64,000 bases of DNA, from positions 248,001-312,000 of the forward strand of contig CAWIMG010000026.1 of NCBI GenBank assembly GCA_963837105.1, given 5' to 3'. Positions 44,301 to 53,537 of the stretch are shown here, piece by piece (position 1 is the first letter of the stretch; every line of letters begins with the position of its first letter). Origin of the DNA: UBA9676 sp963837105. Lineage in GTDB: Bacteria; Actinomycetota; Actinomycetes; Streptosporangiales; Streptosporangiaceae. The notes beneath the pieces are model-generated. The model made no database searches. It was not told where the DNA came from and saw only the letters and a program-made list of their open reading frames with translations. The translations under genes were made by a program, and so were the position numbers.

Positions 44301-45998
44301 TCAGGACAGCCCGAGAATCTCGCCGTGCTCATCGAGGTCGATACGGGCGGCCGCCGGGCTTGCCGAAAGCCCGGGCATGGTCCGCATCTCCCCGCAGATG
44401 GGGTACACAAATCCGGCACCGACCGAGGCCCGGACTTCCCGCACCGGCAACGTCCAGCCGGTCGGTGCCCCCTTCAGCGCGGGATCCGACGAGATGGACA
44501 GGTGCGTCTTCGCGATGCACACCGGCAGCGTGCCGAACCCGGCCGCCTCGTAAGTGTCGAGCTGCTTGCTGGCCTGCGCCGAGTACTCCACGCCATCAGC
44601 GCCGTAGACGCGCACCGCGACGGTCTCGATCTTCTCCCGCAGGCTCGCCTCGTTCTCGTACAGGAAGCGGAACTCACTCGGCTCGTCGGCGGCCTCCGCG
44701 ACCGCCTCGGCGAGCTCGGCCGCGCCCCGGCCGCCGTCGGCGAAGTGCGTGCACACCGCGGACCTGGCGCCGGCCGCTGCCGCTGCCTCGCGGATGGCGT
44801 CGTGCTCAGAGGGGTGGTCGGTGGGGAACGCGTTGATGGCCACCACCGCGGGTATCCCGTGCAGCCTCACGTTCTCGATCTGCTTGCGCAGGTTGGCGGC
44901 ACCGGCGAGGACGTCGCCCGGGTTCTCCGCGAGCAGGTCCGCAGGCAGCGGCCGGCCGGCGATGATCTTGTATTTGCCGGAGTGCGCCTTCAGTGCCCTG
45001 ACCGTGGCGACCACGACCGCCGCGTCGGGGCGCAGGCCCGAGGCCCGGCACTTGATATTGAAGAACCGCTCCGCGCCCATGTCGGCGCCGAACCCGGCCT
45101 CGGTCACCAGGTAGTCGCCGGTGTGGATGCCGATCAGGTCGGCGACCACCGAGGAGTTCCCGGTGGCGATGTTGCCGAATGGCCCGGTGTGCACCAGCAC
45201 CGGGGTGTTCTCCAGCGTCTGGAGCAGGTTCGGCTTGATCGCGTCGCGGAGGATCACCGCCATCGACCCCGCGGCGCTGAGCTGCTCGGCGGTGACCGGG
45301 TCGCCGGCCGAGGTGTACCCGACCACGATCTTCGCCAGCCGCGCCCGCAGGTCCGCCAGCGACGTGCTCAGTGCCAGCGTGGCCATGACCTCGGAGGCGG
45401 CGGTGATGTCGAATCCGGTCTGCCTGGGTACCCCGTCCAGCCGCGAGCCAAGCCCGATCACGATGTTGCGCAGCGCCCGGTCGTTGACATCGAGCACCCG
45501 GCGCCAGGTGATGTTGTGCGGATCGAGGCCGAGCTGGTTGCCCTGGAACAGGTGATTGTCGATCATCGCGGCCAGCATGTTGTGCGCCGCGGTCACCGCA
45601 TGCATGTCGCCGGTCAGGTGCAGGTTCAGCACCTCCATCGGGACAACCTGGCTGTACCCGCCGCCCGCGGCGCCGCCCTTGATGCCGAACGTCGGTCCCA
45701 TCGACGGCTGCCTGATCGCGATCGTGGCCCGCTTGCCGATGTGGCGGAATCCCTGGCCGAGCCCGACCGTAGTGGTGGTTTTCCCCTCCCCGAGCGGCGT
45801 CGGGGTGATGGCGGTGACCACGACATACTTCGCGTTCGGCCGGTCTGCCAGCGAGTCGATCGCCGCCAGCCTGATCTTTACCACGCTTTCGCCGTACGGC
45901 TCGAGGAGATGAGGCCCGAGGCCCAGTTCCTGAGCCATGTCATCAAGTGGCTTGAGCAGCGCCGATCGGGCGATGTCAAGGTCACTCGGGAATGCCAT
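44301..45998 (-). CDS. fhs: Formate--tetrahydrofolate ligase
   Basis: 565 residues. It interconverts formate + ATP + THF and 10-formyl-THF in the cytosol. The P-loop is TPLGEGKTTTTVGLGQGF (about residues 65-82). Other conserved parts are RQPSMGPTFGIKGGAAGGGYSQVVPME, LTGDMHAVTAAHNMLAAMIDNH, FDITAASEVMA, VLVHTGPFGNIATGNSS, TEAGFGADMGAERFFNIKC and the closing GFVYPICGEMRTMPGL. Length matches the family. ATG 45998 lies nine bases after the SoxG-like stop, so it is the last gene of the soxBDAG-like operon. In this context it would run either way: formate release from amine-derived methyl groups, or formyl-THF supply. FolD is not in the window. Confidence 0.95.
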   Translation of the reverse strand: MAFPSDLDIARSALLKPLDDMAQELGLGPHLLEPYGESVVKIRLAAIDSLADRPNAKYVVVTAITPTPLGEGKTTTTVGLGQGFRHIGKRATIAIRQPSMGPTFGIKGGAAGGGYSQVVPMEVLNLHLTGDMHAVTAAHNMLAAMIDNHLFQGNQLGLDPHNITWRRVLDVNDRALRNIVIGLGSRLDGVPRQTGFDITAASEVMATLALSTSLADLRARLAKIVVGYTSAGDPVTAEQLSAAGSMAVILRDAIKPNLLQTLENTPVLVHTGPFGNIATGNSSVVADLIGIHTGDYLVTEAGFGADMGAERFFNIKCRASGLRPDAAVVVATVRALKAHSGKYKIIAGRPLPADLLAENPGDVLAGAANLRKQIENVRLHGIPAVVAINAFPTDHPSEHDAIREAAAAAGARSAVCTHFADGGRGAAELAEAVAEAADEPSEFRFLYENEASLREKIETVAVRVYGADGVEYSAQASKQLDTYEAAGFGTLPVCIAKTHLSISSDPALKGAPTGWTLPVREVRASVGAGFVYPICGEMRTMPGLSASPAAARIDLDEHGEILGLS

Positions 45999-46007
45999 GC
46001 TGACTCC

Positions 46008-46703
46008 TCATATTCCAGGAAAGGTAAATCCGTCGATCTCGATAGCGAACTCGCGGCCAGCCGCCAGCAGCTCGCCGAACAGGTAGGCACCGGATGAGCG
46101 CTCGCAGTGCAGCAGGTAGCAGCGCTCGCCATCGGTGTCGAGCCGGAGCACGTCGGTGGCCACGGCAGCCACTGAGGACCGGAAGGCCGCCCCGTCCGGC
46201 GTGATGCGGTCGGAGAAATCGATGCCGCAGACCTTGCGCAGGACATCGGCTCCGCGTGGGCCGGTGAGCCTGATCAGGGCCCGGCCGTGGGTCACGTCGG
46301 TGGCGGTCACCAGCTCGCCGGGGCTGCGGGCGGCCAGTTCCGCCGCCCGGCCGGCGAGGGCGGGGCCCTGCCCCGGCGCGGCCAGCAGCAGCCACTCCCC
46401 TGGCCCGGACCCGGCGACGATGGTGCCGTCCGGGCGCCTGACCGCACGGCCGAATGGCACCGCGAGCTCGGCGGCGGCACGGCCACCGGCCGGGGCGCGC
46501 ACCTGGACCTTGGCCAGCGGGGTGGCGTCGGTAAGGGTCAGCCCGGCGGCCGCCCGGTGGCCGCTTACCTCCCAGCCGTCGATGACGAGCACCGGCGGCG
46601 GCGGCGCGATCGGGCTGCGGGCGACCGGCTCGGTGCCAGCAGGCAGCCGCAGCCCCCCGGAACCGGCCGCTGCGGGACCGGCCCATGCATCTGGCTCAGA
46701 CAC
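46008..46703 (-). CDS. mgdD: Sarcosine oxidase gamma-subunit-like / N-methylglutamate dehydrogenase subunit D
   Basis: 231 residues. A low-complexity N-terminus precedes the SoxG fold: LTLTDATPLAKVQVRAPAGG, PFGRAVRRPDGTIVAGSGPGEWLLLAAPGQ, GRALIRLTGPRGADVLRKVCGIDF, and SVAAVATDVLRLDTDGERCYLLHCERSSGAYLFGELL. SoxG closes the folate-binding end of heterotetrameric sarcosine oxidase. GTG 46703 overlaps the SoxA-like stop as GTGTCTGA. The gene order B-D-A-G is that of sox and mgd operons. The symbol mgdD is used because of the linked mgsABC-like genes; plain soxG is the alternative. Confidence 0.78.
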   Translation of the reverse strand: MSEPDAWAGPAAAGSGGLRLPAGTEPVARSPIAPPPPVLVIDGWEVSGHRAAAGLTLTDATPLAKVQVRAPAGGRAAAELAVPFGRAVRRPDGTIVAGSGPGEWLLLAAPGQGPALAGRAAELAARSPGELVTATDVTHGRALIRLTGPRGADVLRKVCGIDFSDRITPDGAAFRSSVAAVATDVLRLDTDGERCYLLHCERSSGAYLFGELLAAGREFAIEIDGFTFPGI

Positions 46704-49566
46704 GCATCCGCTCCCCCTCCGGGTCCACATGGGCGAGCTGCGGCATCACCGTCGCGGCAATGAGGCGCCCGCTCGGCAGCCGCACCGTGACCTCGGTGCC
46801 CGGCCTGGCCAGTCGGGCCTCGACCTGGGCCAGGCAGATGGACCGGCGCAGGGTGGGCGACATCCGGCTGGACGTGACCCGGCCAGCGATGCGCCCGTCC
46901 TCCATGATCAGGCTGGCCTCTTCCGGCACCACCGAGCCATCCACCGGCTGCAGTCCCACCAGTCGCGGGCCGGAGCCGTCGGCGAGCTGCCAGGCCAGCT
47001 CCGGCTTGCCCACGAAGTCGTCCTTATCCAGCTTGATGGCCCACTCCAGGGCGGCGCTGAACCCGCGGGTCAGGCCGTCGGTGTCCTGGCCCACGATGAA
47101 ATGGCCCTTCTCAAGCCGGAGAATGCGCTGCGCCTCCACGCCGAACGCGCCGATGCCCAGGTCGGCACCGCTGTCCAGCAGTGTGTCCCAGACATACAGG
47201 CCATAGCTGGCGGGCACATGCAGCTCATAGCTGAGCTCGCCGGTGAACCCGATCCGCCACAGCACGCAGTCGTCGACGCCAGCGATCTGGCCGGTCCGCA
47301 CGTGCATGTAGGGGAAAGCCTCGTTGGATAGGTCCACGTCTTTGGTGACCCGCTCCATCAGGCGGCGGGCCTGCGGCCCGGCCACGTTCATGCTGGCGTA
47401 GGCGGTGGTCACCGGCGTGATGTGCACCCGCCAGTCCGGGTGCTCGGTCTGCAGCCAGTTCTCCGCCCATTCCCAGATCGTGGCCGCGCCCGAGGAGGTC
47501 GTGCTCATCAGGTAGTGCTCGTCGCCGAGCCGGCCGGTCACCCCGTCGTCGAGCACCACCCCGTCCTCGGCGCACATGACGCCGTAACGGACCCGGCCGA
47601 TCTCCAGCTTGGACCACTTGTTCACATACAGCAGGTTCAGCAGTGCGGGCACGTCGGGACCGCGCAGGTCCAGCTTGCCGATGGGGGTGACGTCGATGAT
47701 GCCGACGTGCTCGCGGACGTTGGCGGCCTCCCCCGCGGCGTCACCGTAGCGGTCAGGCCGGATCCACGCCCCCGCCACCAGCGGCGCGGCACCGTGCGCC
47801 TCGTGCCAGGGCTGCATCGGGGAGTAACGCACCGGCTGGAAGGCCTGCCCGGCGAGGGCACCCAGAGTGACCGGCACGTACGGGGGGCGCCAGGTGGTGG
47901 TACCGGTCTCGGCGATCGAGGAGCCGTTGGCGGCGGCGACCACCGCCACTGTGTTGACCGTCTCCAGCTTGCCCTGCAGCGGGCCCATGGTGGCAGTGGT
48001 GAAGCGCTTGGCCAGCTCGGCGCTGTCGTAGCCCTCCGCGACCGCCAGCCGCAGGTCCTTGGCGGTCACATCCTCGCTGAAATCCACGAACCCGTTGGTC
48101 CGGCCGATAAACAGCTCCGGATGCGCTTCCACCGGGAGATCAGGCAGCGAAACGGCGACCGCCGGGCTGGCCCCGTCTCCCGGCCGGGGCGGGCTGGTCG
48201 GGGTGGCGGCCATCCGCGCCGCGCCGATGCGCCCCGCGCGCCGGGCGGCCTCGGCGCCCACCGCGGCCGCGTGCGTGGTCAGTTCCGCCAGGCTGCCGTC
48301 CCCGGCGATGCCGCCCGTCGCGAGCACGTCCGCGGGCAGCCGGGCGAGGTCCGGGAAGAACCTGGCCGCGCGCGGGTCGTACACGGGCCGGTCACCGGCG
48401 GCGTTGAGCAGCGATGTCGGCGCGGTCCAGCCGACCGCGGTGACCAGCAGGTCGCAGGCGATCCTGGTGCCGTCAGCGACCTGGACCTCCTGCACGCCGG
48501 TCCGGCCCAGGGCGGCGGTGACATCACCGCCGAGCCGGGCGTCTTCCACCCGGACGACCTCGATGCCGGCCCGTTTGAGATCGGCGATGGCCGCGTCGCC
48601 GTCGCGGTTGGCGGTCAGCACGACCGCCCGGTGCCCTGGCTTGACCGCGTGCAGGTTGATGAGCCGGCGGACAGCGGTGGAGAGCATGACCCCCGGCAGG
48701 TCGTTGCCCGCGAACACGTAGGGCCGCTCGATCAGGCCCGGTGCCACGACCAGCGTCTTGGCGCGTGCCCGGATGAGGTACTCGGCCTCCGCGCCGCCGT
48801 GCCGCCGCGCCAGGACCGCGACCGCGTTGCCGTCGTAGCGCCCGATCACCACCGCGTCCGTGAGCACCTCTATGCCCGGCTCGGCGTCGACGCGCGCGGC
48901 CAGGTCCGCCAGCGCCGCCAGGCCGGCTTCGCCACCCCAGCGCAGATGGCCGCCGAGGCTGTGCTCTTCCTCGACCAGCAGCACGGATGCGCCCGCCTGG
49001 GCGGCGCTGACAGCCGCCGCCATCCCGGCCGGGCCGCCGCCGGCGATGACAACATCGGGGTGCACATGGCGCTTTTCCGGGCGGGTGCGCGAGGTGTCCG
49101 GCGAGACCGTCCCCCCGTGGACGAACCTGCGCAGCACGCTCTCATAGGCGGGCCAGGCAAAGCGTGGGCGCATGAAGGTCTTGTAGTAGAAGCCGGCCGT
49201 GAGGAAGCGCCCGGCCAGCCGGTTCACCGACTTGGCGTCCAGGCGCAGTGAAGGCCAGGTGTTCTGGGAGGTGACCGCCATGCCGTCGGCCGCCAGCCGG
49301 TGGGCACCGCGGACGTTGGGCTCGTCGCCCACCTGGACGACACAGCCCGGATCGTGGAAGGAGGCGGTGAGCAGGCCGCGGGGGCGATGGTACTTCAGGC
49401 TCCGGGAGAACACCCGCTCGCCGGCGGCGGCCAGCGCCGAGGCGATCGTGTCCCCTGCGTAGCCGCGGACGGGACGCCCGTTCCAGGTGAACTCCAGCGG
49501 CCGGCTGCGGTTGATCACCTCACCCGGCTGCGGTGGCAGCCGCATCGCGGGCCCGGGCCCGCTCAT
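46696..49566 (-). CDS. mgdC: Sarcosine oxidase alpha-subunit-like / N-methylglutamate dehydrogenase subunit C
   Basis: 956 residues, four-part SoxA layout. An N-terminal 2Fe-2S-like domain (RPLEFTWNGRPVRGYAGDTIASALAAAG) is followed by an NAD/FAD domain with DVVIAGGGPAGMAAAVSAAQAGASVLLVEEE and a second motif VLATGGIAGDG. A linker WRPPYVPVTLGALAG follows, and residues ~590-956 form a GcvT-like THF domain (IIDVTPIGKLDLRGPDVPALLNLLYVNKW, GFTGELSYELHVPASYG, FGVEAQRILRLEKGHFIVGQDTD). The methylene group made at the SoxB-like flavin is passed to THF here. ATG 49566 overlaps the SoxD-like stop (ATGA). Length agrees with SoxA (~960-1000). Confidence 0.88.
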   Translation of the reverse strand: MSGPGPAMRLPPQPGEVINRSRPLEFTWNGRPVRGYAGDTIASALAAAGERVFSRSLKYHRPRGLLTASFHDPGCVVQVGDEPNVRGAHRLAADGMAVTSQNTWPSLRLDAKSVNRLAGRFLTAGFYYKTFMRPRFAWPAYESVLRRFVHGGTVSPDTSRTRPEKRHVHPDVVIAGGGPAGMAAAVSAAQAGASVLLVEEEHSLGGHLRWGGEAGLAALADLAARVDAEPGIEVLTDAVVIGRYDGNAVAVLARRHGGAEAEYLIRARAKTLVVAPGLIERPYVFAGNDLPGVMLSTAVRRLINLHAVKPGHRAVVLTANRDGDAAIADLKRAGIEVVRVEDARLGGDVTAALGRTGVQEVQVADGTRIACDLLVTAVGWTAPTSLLNAAGDRPVYDPRAARFFPDLARLPADVLATGGIAGDGSLAELTTHAAAVGAEAARRAGRIGAARMAATPTSPPRPGDGASPAVAVSLPDLPVEAHPELFIGRTNGFVDFSEDVTAKDLRLAVAEGYDSAELAKRFTTATMGPLQGKLETVNTVAVVAAANGSSIAETGTTTWRPPYVPVTLGALAGQAFQPVRYSPMQPWHEAHGAAPLVAGAWIRPDRYGDAAGEAANVREHVGIIDVTPIGKLDLRGPDVPALLNLLYVNKWSKLEIGRVRYGVMCAEDGVVLDDGVTGRLGDEHYLMSTTSSGAATIWEWAENWLQTEHPDWRVHITPVTTAYASMNVAGPQARRLMERVTKDVDLSNEAFPYMHVRTGQIAGVDDCVLWRIGFTGELSYELHVPASYGLYVWDTLLDSGADLGIGAFGVEAQRILRLEKGHFIVGQDTDGLTRGFSAALEWAIKLDKDDFVGKPELAWQLADGSGPRLVGLQPVDGSVVPEEASLIMEDGRIAGRVTSSRMSPTLRRSICLAQVEARLARPGTEVTVRLPSGRLIAATVMPQLAHVDPEGERMRV

Positions 49567-49841
49567 GAGCCCACCTCCCCGCGGTGGCCATCAGCAGTGG
49601 CCAGGACCGCCCGGACCTCGTTGGTCTCGGTGTGCCGTTCCACGGTGATGAACCTGCGGCAGCCCATCCGGTGGTACCAGGTCTCGCGGGTCCAGCCGCA
49701 CGGGTTGGCCCGCAGATAGAGGTAGCCCCGCCACTGTGCCGGGGTCACCTCGCCGGGGTCAGGGCGGGCGGATACCTCGCCGATGTGGGCAAACTCGGTC
49801 GCGTCCCGCGGGCCGCACCAGGCACAGGGCAGGAGAATCAT
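49563..49841 (-). CDS. mgdB: Sarcosine oxidase delta-subunit-like / N-methylglutamate dehydrogenase subunit B
   Basis: 92 residues. The zinc-binding pattern of SoxD is clear: LLPCAWCGPRDATEFAHIGE gives CxxC and a His, then YLYLRANPCGWTRETWYHRMGCRRFITVERHTETNEV, with the conserved NP-G-TRE-W-H--GCR-F--ER-T. The small subunit stabilises the heterotetramer. ATG 49841 is preferred because GGAAGG lies seven bases upstream; GTG 49844 directly before it is possible. It is between the SoxB-like and SoxA-like genes, the usual order. Confidence 0.88.
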   Translation of the reverse strand: MILLPCAWCGPRDATEFAHIGEVSARPDPGEVTPAQWRGYLYLRANPCGWTRETWYHRMGCRRFITVERHTETNEVRAVLATADGHRGEVGS

Positions 49842-49856
49842 CACCGGACCTTCCGA

Positions 49857-51155
49857 TCAGTGGCCGACGGCGGCCGCGCCCTTTTCGCCCACCAGTACGC
49901 CTTCGCCGAACCGTTCCAGGCCGAACGCGGCGATGATCCCGGGAGTCTTGCCGGAGGCGATGCACTGCGCCATGGCCTCTCCCGACACCGGGCCCGCCTT
50001 GAATCCGTAGGTGCCCCAGCCCACATCGACGAAGAAACCCTGGACCGGCGTCGGGCCCATGATCGGCGAGAAGTCGGGGGTCATGTCGCACAGGCCCGCC
50101 CACTGCCGCAGCAGCCGGATCTTGGTCAGGGCGGGCATGAGCTCGAGCACGTGCCCGGCCAGGCCTTCGATGAATTCGAGCGAGCCGCGCATCGAGTACG
50201 AGGTGAACGGGTCCACGCTGGCGCCGAACACGAGCTCGCCCCGGTCCGTCTGGCTGATATAGACGTGCAGCGTGCCGGACACGATGACCGTCGACAGGAA
50301 CGGCTTCACCGGCTCGGTGACGGCCGCCTGCAGCGGGTAGGTCGTCACCGGCATGGCGACCCCGGCCATGTCGGAGATCAGCGTGGCCCACCCGGCGGTG
50401 GCGTTGAGCACGACCGGGGTGGCGATGTCGCCGTGGCTGGTCTTCACCCCGCGTACCCGGCCGGAGACCACGTCGATGCCGGTGACCTCGGTGTGCTGGT
50501 GAATGTGGACGCCCTGGGCGGCTGCGCCACGTGCGTAACCCCAGACGACGGCGTCATGGCGGATGATCCCGCCCGGCGGGTGCCAGAGCGCGCCCAGGAT
50601 CGGGTACCTGGTGGCCGGGCTGACGTCGAGGAAGGGGGCCAGCCGCTTGATCTCGGCGGGCCCGATCACCTCGGAGTCCACGCCCTCGACCTTGTTTACC
50701 TCAGCCCGCCACCGCATCGTCCGCAGGGACGCGTCGCTGTGGGCCAGCGTGAGGTGGCCCCGTTGCGAGAACATCACGTTGTAGTCGAGGTCGGTGGCGA
50801 GCCGCTGGTACAGCTTCACCGACCGGTCGTAGAACCTGACTCCCTCGGGGGTCAGGTAGTTCGACCGGAGGATCGCGGTATTGCGTCCCGACCCACCGCT
50901 GCCGATATAGCCCTTGTCCAGCACCGCCACGTCGGTAATCCCGTGGTTGGCGGCCAGATAGTAGGCGGCCGCCAGGCCGTGCACGCCGCCGCCTACGATC
51001 ACCACGTCGTAGCTGCTCTTCATCGGGCGCGGCGACCAGGCGGCAGGCCATTCCTGCTGGCTTAGTCCCCGGCGGAACAGGCCTGCCGCGGAATACCTGG
51101 CTGGGTAGGTGATGCGACGCTGACTGCGCGAATGGCCGTTCATGCTGGCCGCCAT
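49857..51155 (-). CDS. mgdA: Sarcosine oxidase beta-subunit-like / N-methylglutamate dehydrogenase subunit A
   Basis: 432 residues. The FAD motif is DVVIVGGGVHGLAAAYYLAANHG. LDKGYIGSGGSGRNTAILRSNYLTPEG is the SoxB flavin contact with R-x-x-x-x-R-SNY. FSQRGHLTLAHSD follows, and the C-terminal GFFVDVGWGTYGFKAGPVSGEAMA is the second dinucleotide motif. It oxidises the N-methyl group of sarcosine or N-methylglutamate to a methylene carried to the SoxA-like subunit. ATG 51155 follows GCAGGAGGTGATGACCC at ideal distance. About 105 bases separate it from the XRE-cupin gene on the same strand. It is the first structural gene of the leftward operon. Confidence 0.9.
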   Translation of the reverse strand: MAASMNGHSRSQRRITYPARYSAAGLFRRGLSQQEWPAAWSPRPMKSSYDVVIVGGGVHGLAAAYYLAANHGITDVAVLDKGYIGSGGSGRNTAILRSNYLTPEGVRFYDRSVKLYQRLATDLDYNVMFSQRGHLTLAHSDASLRTMRWRAEVNKVEGVDSEVIGPAEIKRLAPFLDVSPATRYPILGALWHPPGGIIRHDAVVWGYARGAAAQGVHIHQHTEVTGIDVVSGRVRGVKTSHGDIATPVVLNATAGWATLISDMAGVAMPVTTYPLQAAVTEPVKPFLSTVIVSGTLHVYISQTDRGELVFGASVDPFTSYSMRGSLEFIEGLAGHVLELMPALTKIRLLRQWAGLCDMTPDFSPIMGPTPVQGFFVDVGWGTYGFKAGPVSGEAMAQCIASGKTPGIIAAFGLERFGEGVLVGEKGAAAVGH

Positions 51156-51261
51156 GGGTCATCACCTCCTGCAGACCTGCTAATGAGCGGTGCCCCCGCC
51201 GGACAGGCTACGCCAGCCATGAAACCATGTCCACTTAGAGGAAACCGTCCTGGAGTGAACG

Positions 51262-51915
51262 TCAGCCGGCTGGCTGGATCGACTTTACCGACAGGAACTG
51301 GATCGGCAGTTCGATCAGCGTGCCCGGGCCGTGCGGAACCTCGCCGACGAACTGCAAGGCATCTCCCGGCTCAAGCAGATACCGCGAGGATCCGTACAGG
51401 TACTCGATCCGCCCCGTGATCATGTAGATCAGCTCTGTGCCGGGATGCTGGTAGAGCGGGAAGGCCTCGGCCCGCTCGGTCAGGGTGATCAGCAGCGTCT
51501 CCAGCGAGTTGTGCGGTGCGCGCAGCGTGCCGAGCAGCTGATAGCGGTGCCCGGGCCCAGAGCCCTTGTGCTCGATGTCCAGCCCGCGGCCGGCCTTGAC
51601 ATGGAGCACGTCGTGTTCCTCATTGAGGCCACGGAAGAACGCGGTGACGGGAACCTTCAGCGCCTCGGACAGCCGGGCCAAGGTGGCGAGGCTCGGTGAG
51701 GCCTGGGCATTCTCGATCTTGGACAGCATGCCCTTGGACAGGCCGGTGAGCTCGGCGAGCTGCCCGACGGTCAGCCCGAGCTGGAGCCTGAACTCGCGGA
51801 CCCGTTCGGCGATGACGGCACCAAGCTCGTCTTCGAGCGCCCCTTCCGGCACCGCGCCAGCCTGCCCGCCGTCCCGGCCGTCATCGTCCGCCGTGAGGTC
51901 GATCAGCTGAGTCAC
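51262..51915 (-). CDS. XRE-family regulator with C-terminal cupin domain
   Basis: 217 residues. An acidic N-terminal tail precedes the helix-turn-helix AVIAERVREFRLQLGLTVGQLAELTGLSKGMLSKIENAQASPSLATLARLSEALKVP (about residues 43-99). A cupin domain follows: FPLYQHPGTELIYMITGRIEYLYGSSRYLLEPGDALQFVGEVPHGP. GTG 51915 is chosen because GGGAGGTGATGC lies seven bases upstream; upstream in-frame ATGs lack this. The protein is divergent from the GMA-synthetase-like gene and upstream of the SoxB-like gene, and a 19-bp palindrome lies in the shared gap, so it likely controls both arms of the locus, with the cupin sensing a small molecule. Confidence 0.87.
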   Translation of the reverse strand: MTQLIDLTADDDGRDGGQAGAVPEGALEDELGAVIAERVREFRLQLGLTVGQLAELTGLSKGMLSKIENAQASPSLATLARLSEALKVPVTAFFRGLNEEHDVLHVKAGRGLDIEHKGSGPGHRYQLLGTLRAPHNSLETLLITLTERAEAFPLYQHPGTELIYMITGRIEYLYGSSRYLLEPGDALQFVGEVPHGPGTLIELPIQFLSVKSIQPAG

Positions 51916-51976
51916 CGCATCACCTCCCATCGCCGCCGCCCGCGCCATCCGCCGGCCTCAGGGCGCAACGACGGCT

Positions 51977-51995
51977 TGTATCGTGTCATGATACA
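51977..51995. promoter_or_regulatory. 19-bp near-perfect palindrome in the divergent promoter region
   Basis: TGTATCGTGTCATGATACA: arms TGTATC/GATACA with a TG..CA core, one mismatch pair per arm. It lies 62 bases upstream of the XRE-cupin start (51915) and 109 bases before the GMA-synthetase-like start (52104). Likely operator of the adjacent XRE-cupin protein. No second copy was noticed in the window. Confidence 0.65.
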
Positions 51996-52103
51996 GGGTT
52001 TACTGTCCGTGAATCGCCAGCGTAGCCAGCGCCCATCAGGCCACTCCGGGCGTGCCCCGGACGCGCCACCGGCCTGGGCGTTTTTGACCCGGTAGGAGGC
52101 CCT

Positions 52104-53501
52104 GTGTCGACTGACCTTGAGCGATTCCTTGCGACCGATGGCCGCGACGAAGCGGTGGCACGTATCCGGTCGGAAATCGATGCCAAGGGGATCACGTACA
52201 TCTATTACCAGTTCGCCTCGGTGACTGGCCGGATCATGGGCAAGGGGGTGCCCGCGGATCACTGGGAGCGTATGGCCGCGCGTGGCTTTCAGCTGGTCTA
52301 CGGATCCACCGCCAATCTCTTCACCGACCGGCACGGCAACTACATCGGCTACGGGCCCGAGGCATGGGAACTGGTCGGGCTACCGGATGTGGAAACCTTC
52401 TGCCAGCTGCCGTGGGACCCGAGGACGGCGCGGGTGTTCTGCACCCTGTTCCGCAACCGGGAGGAGGAGAACGACCCGGGCGGCTACCTGACCTCGGACT
52501 GCCGCGGCAATCTCCGGCGCATCCACGAGGCCTTCGAGCGAGACACCGGGCTGCACCTGCGGGTGGGGACCGAGCCGGAGATGATGTGGCTGAAGGTCAA
52601 CCCGGACGGCACGCCATCGGTGGACGGCAAGACCAAGCCCTACTGCTACCACATCGATCAGTTCGCTGAGCTCCAGCCGCTCATCCACAAGGTCATGGAG
52701 TACGGCAAGGCGATGGGCCTGGACATGATCCAGGGCGACCATGAGGACGCCCCCGGCCAGCTTGAGCTCAACTGGATGTTCGACCGGGCCGAGCAGACCG
52801 CCGACCGCCTCACCACCTACCGCCAGATCTGCAAGCAGGTGGGCAGGGAACTCGGCGCCTACCCCTGCTTCATGCCCAAGCCGTTCATGGGCGTGTCCGC
52901 GAACGGCTGCCACCACAACATCTCGCTCTGGCAGGGCGACGAGAACGTGTTCCTGCCGGACACCGACAATCCGCGGATCCCCAGCAAGCTGGGGCTGAGC
53001 GCGATCGGCGGCATCCTGGAGCATCTGGGCGCTCTCACCTGCATTATGTCGCCGACGGTCAACTCCTACCGGCGGTTCTGGGACACCGGCTTCTGGGCAC
53101 CGCTGTTCGCGGACTGGGGGTATCAGAACCGGACCACCGCGCTGCGGGTCAGTTCCCCGGACCGGCTGGAGTACCGGGCGGTGGACTCCGCTGTGAACCC
53201 CTACCTGTCGTTCGCCGCGATCATCAAGGCGATGGAGGACGGCATCAGGCGCAACCTGGACCCGGGCCCCCCGGAGAACCGCAACATCTATGAGGCGATC
53301 GCCGGCGGCAAGGACGTCAAGCGGGTGCCGATGACCCTGGGCGAGGCACTCGCGGCGCTGGAGAAGGATCCGGTGATCAGGGAGGCACTGCCGGGCGAGA
53401 TGTACACGGTGTTCCACCACTACAAGACCGACGAGTGGGAACGCTTCTGCGCGACGGTCTCCGACTGGGACGTCGCGGAGTACCTGGACATCCTGCCTTA
53501 G
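52104..53501 (+). CDS. gmaS: Glutamine-synthetase-family protein, probable gamma-glutamylmethylamide synthetase
   Basis: 465 residues. N-terminal beta-grasp: ITYIYYQFASVTGRIMGKGVPADHW. Catalytic domain: HLRVGTEPEMMWLKV (metal Glu), IQGDHEDAPGQLELNWMFDRAEQTADRL (second metal-ligand segment), MPKPFMGVSANGCHHNISLWQ (the His loop of GS) and NRTTALRV with RLEYRAVDSAVNPYLSFAAII (the Arg/Glu site). It lacks the adenylylation-loop Tyr context of GlnA-I. GMA synthetase joins methylamine to glutamate with ATP. GTG 52104 follows GGTAGGAGGCCCT. The assignment rests on the three downstream split glutamate-synthase genes; a general GlnA-like gamma-glutamyl-amine synthetase is the alternative. Confidence 0.82.
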   Translation: MSTDLERFLATDGRDEAVARIRSEIDAKGITYIYYQFASVTGRIMGKGVPADHWERMAARGFQLVYGSTANLFTDRHGNYIGYGPEAWELVGLPDVETFCQLPWDPRTARVFCTLFRNREEENDPGGYLTSDCRGNLRRIHEAFERDTGLHLRVGTEPEMMWLKVNPDGTPSVDGKTKPYCYHIDQFAELQPLIHKVMEYGKAMGLDMIQGDHEDAPGQLELNWMFDRAEQTADRLTTYRQICKQVGRELGAYPCFMPKPFMGVSANGCHHNISLWQGDENVFLPDTDNPRIPSKLGLSAIGGILEHLGALTCIMSPTVNSYRRFWDTGFWAPLFADWGYQNRTTALRVSSPDRLEYRAVDSAVNPYLSFAAIIKAMEDGIRRNLDPGPPENRNIYEAIAGGKDVKRVPMTLGEALAALEKDPVIREALPGEMYTVFHHYKTDEWERFCATVSDWDVAEYLDILP

Positions 53502-53537
53502 CGCAGGGACGGCGCGGACCGAGAGGGGTTGAGCGAC

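Noticed and set aside
46008..51155. Ordinary sarcosine oxidase operon as the only explanation
   Set aside because: Cannot be excluded from these four genes alone, but the divergent gmaS-like and mgsABC-like genes make N-methylglutamate dehydrogenase the better fit; kept as an alternative.
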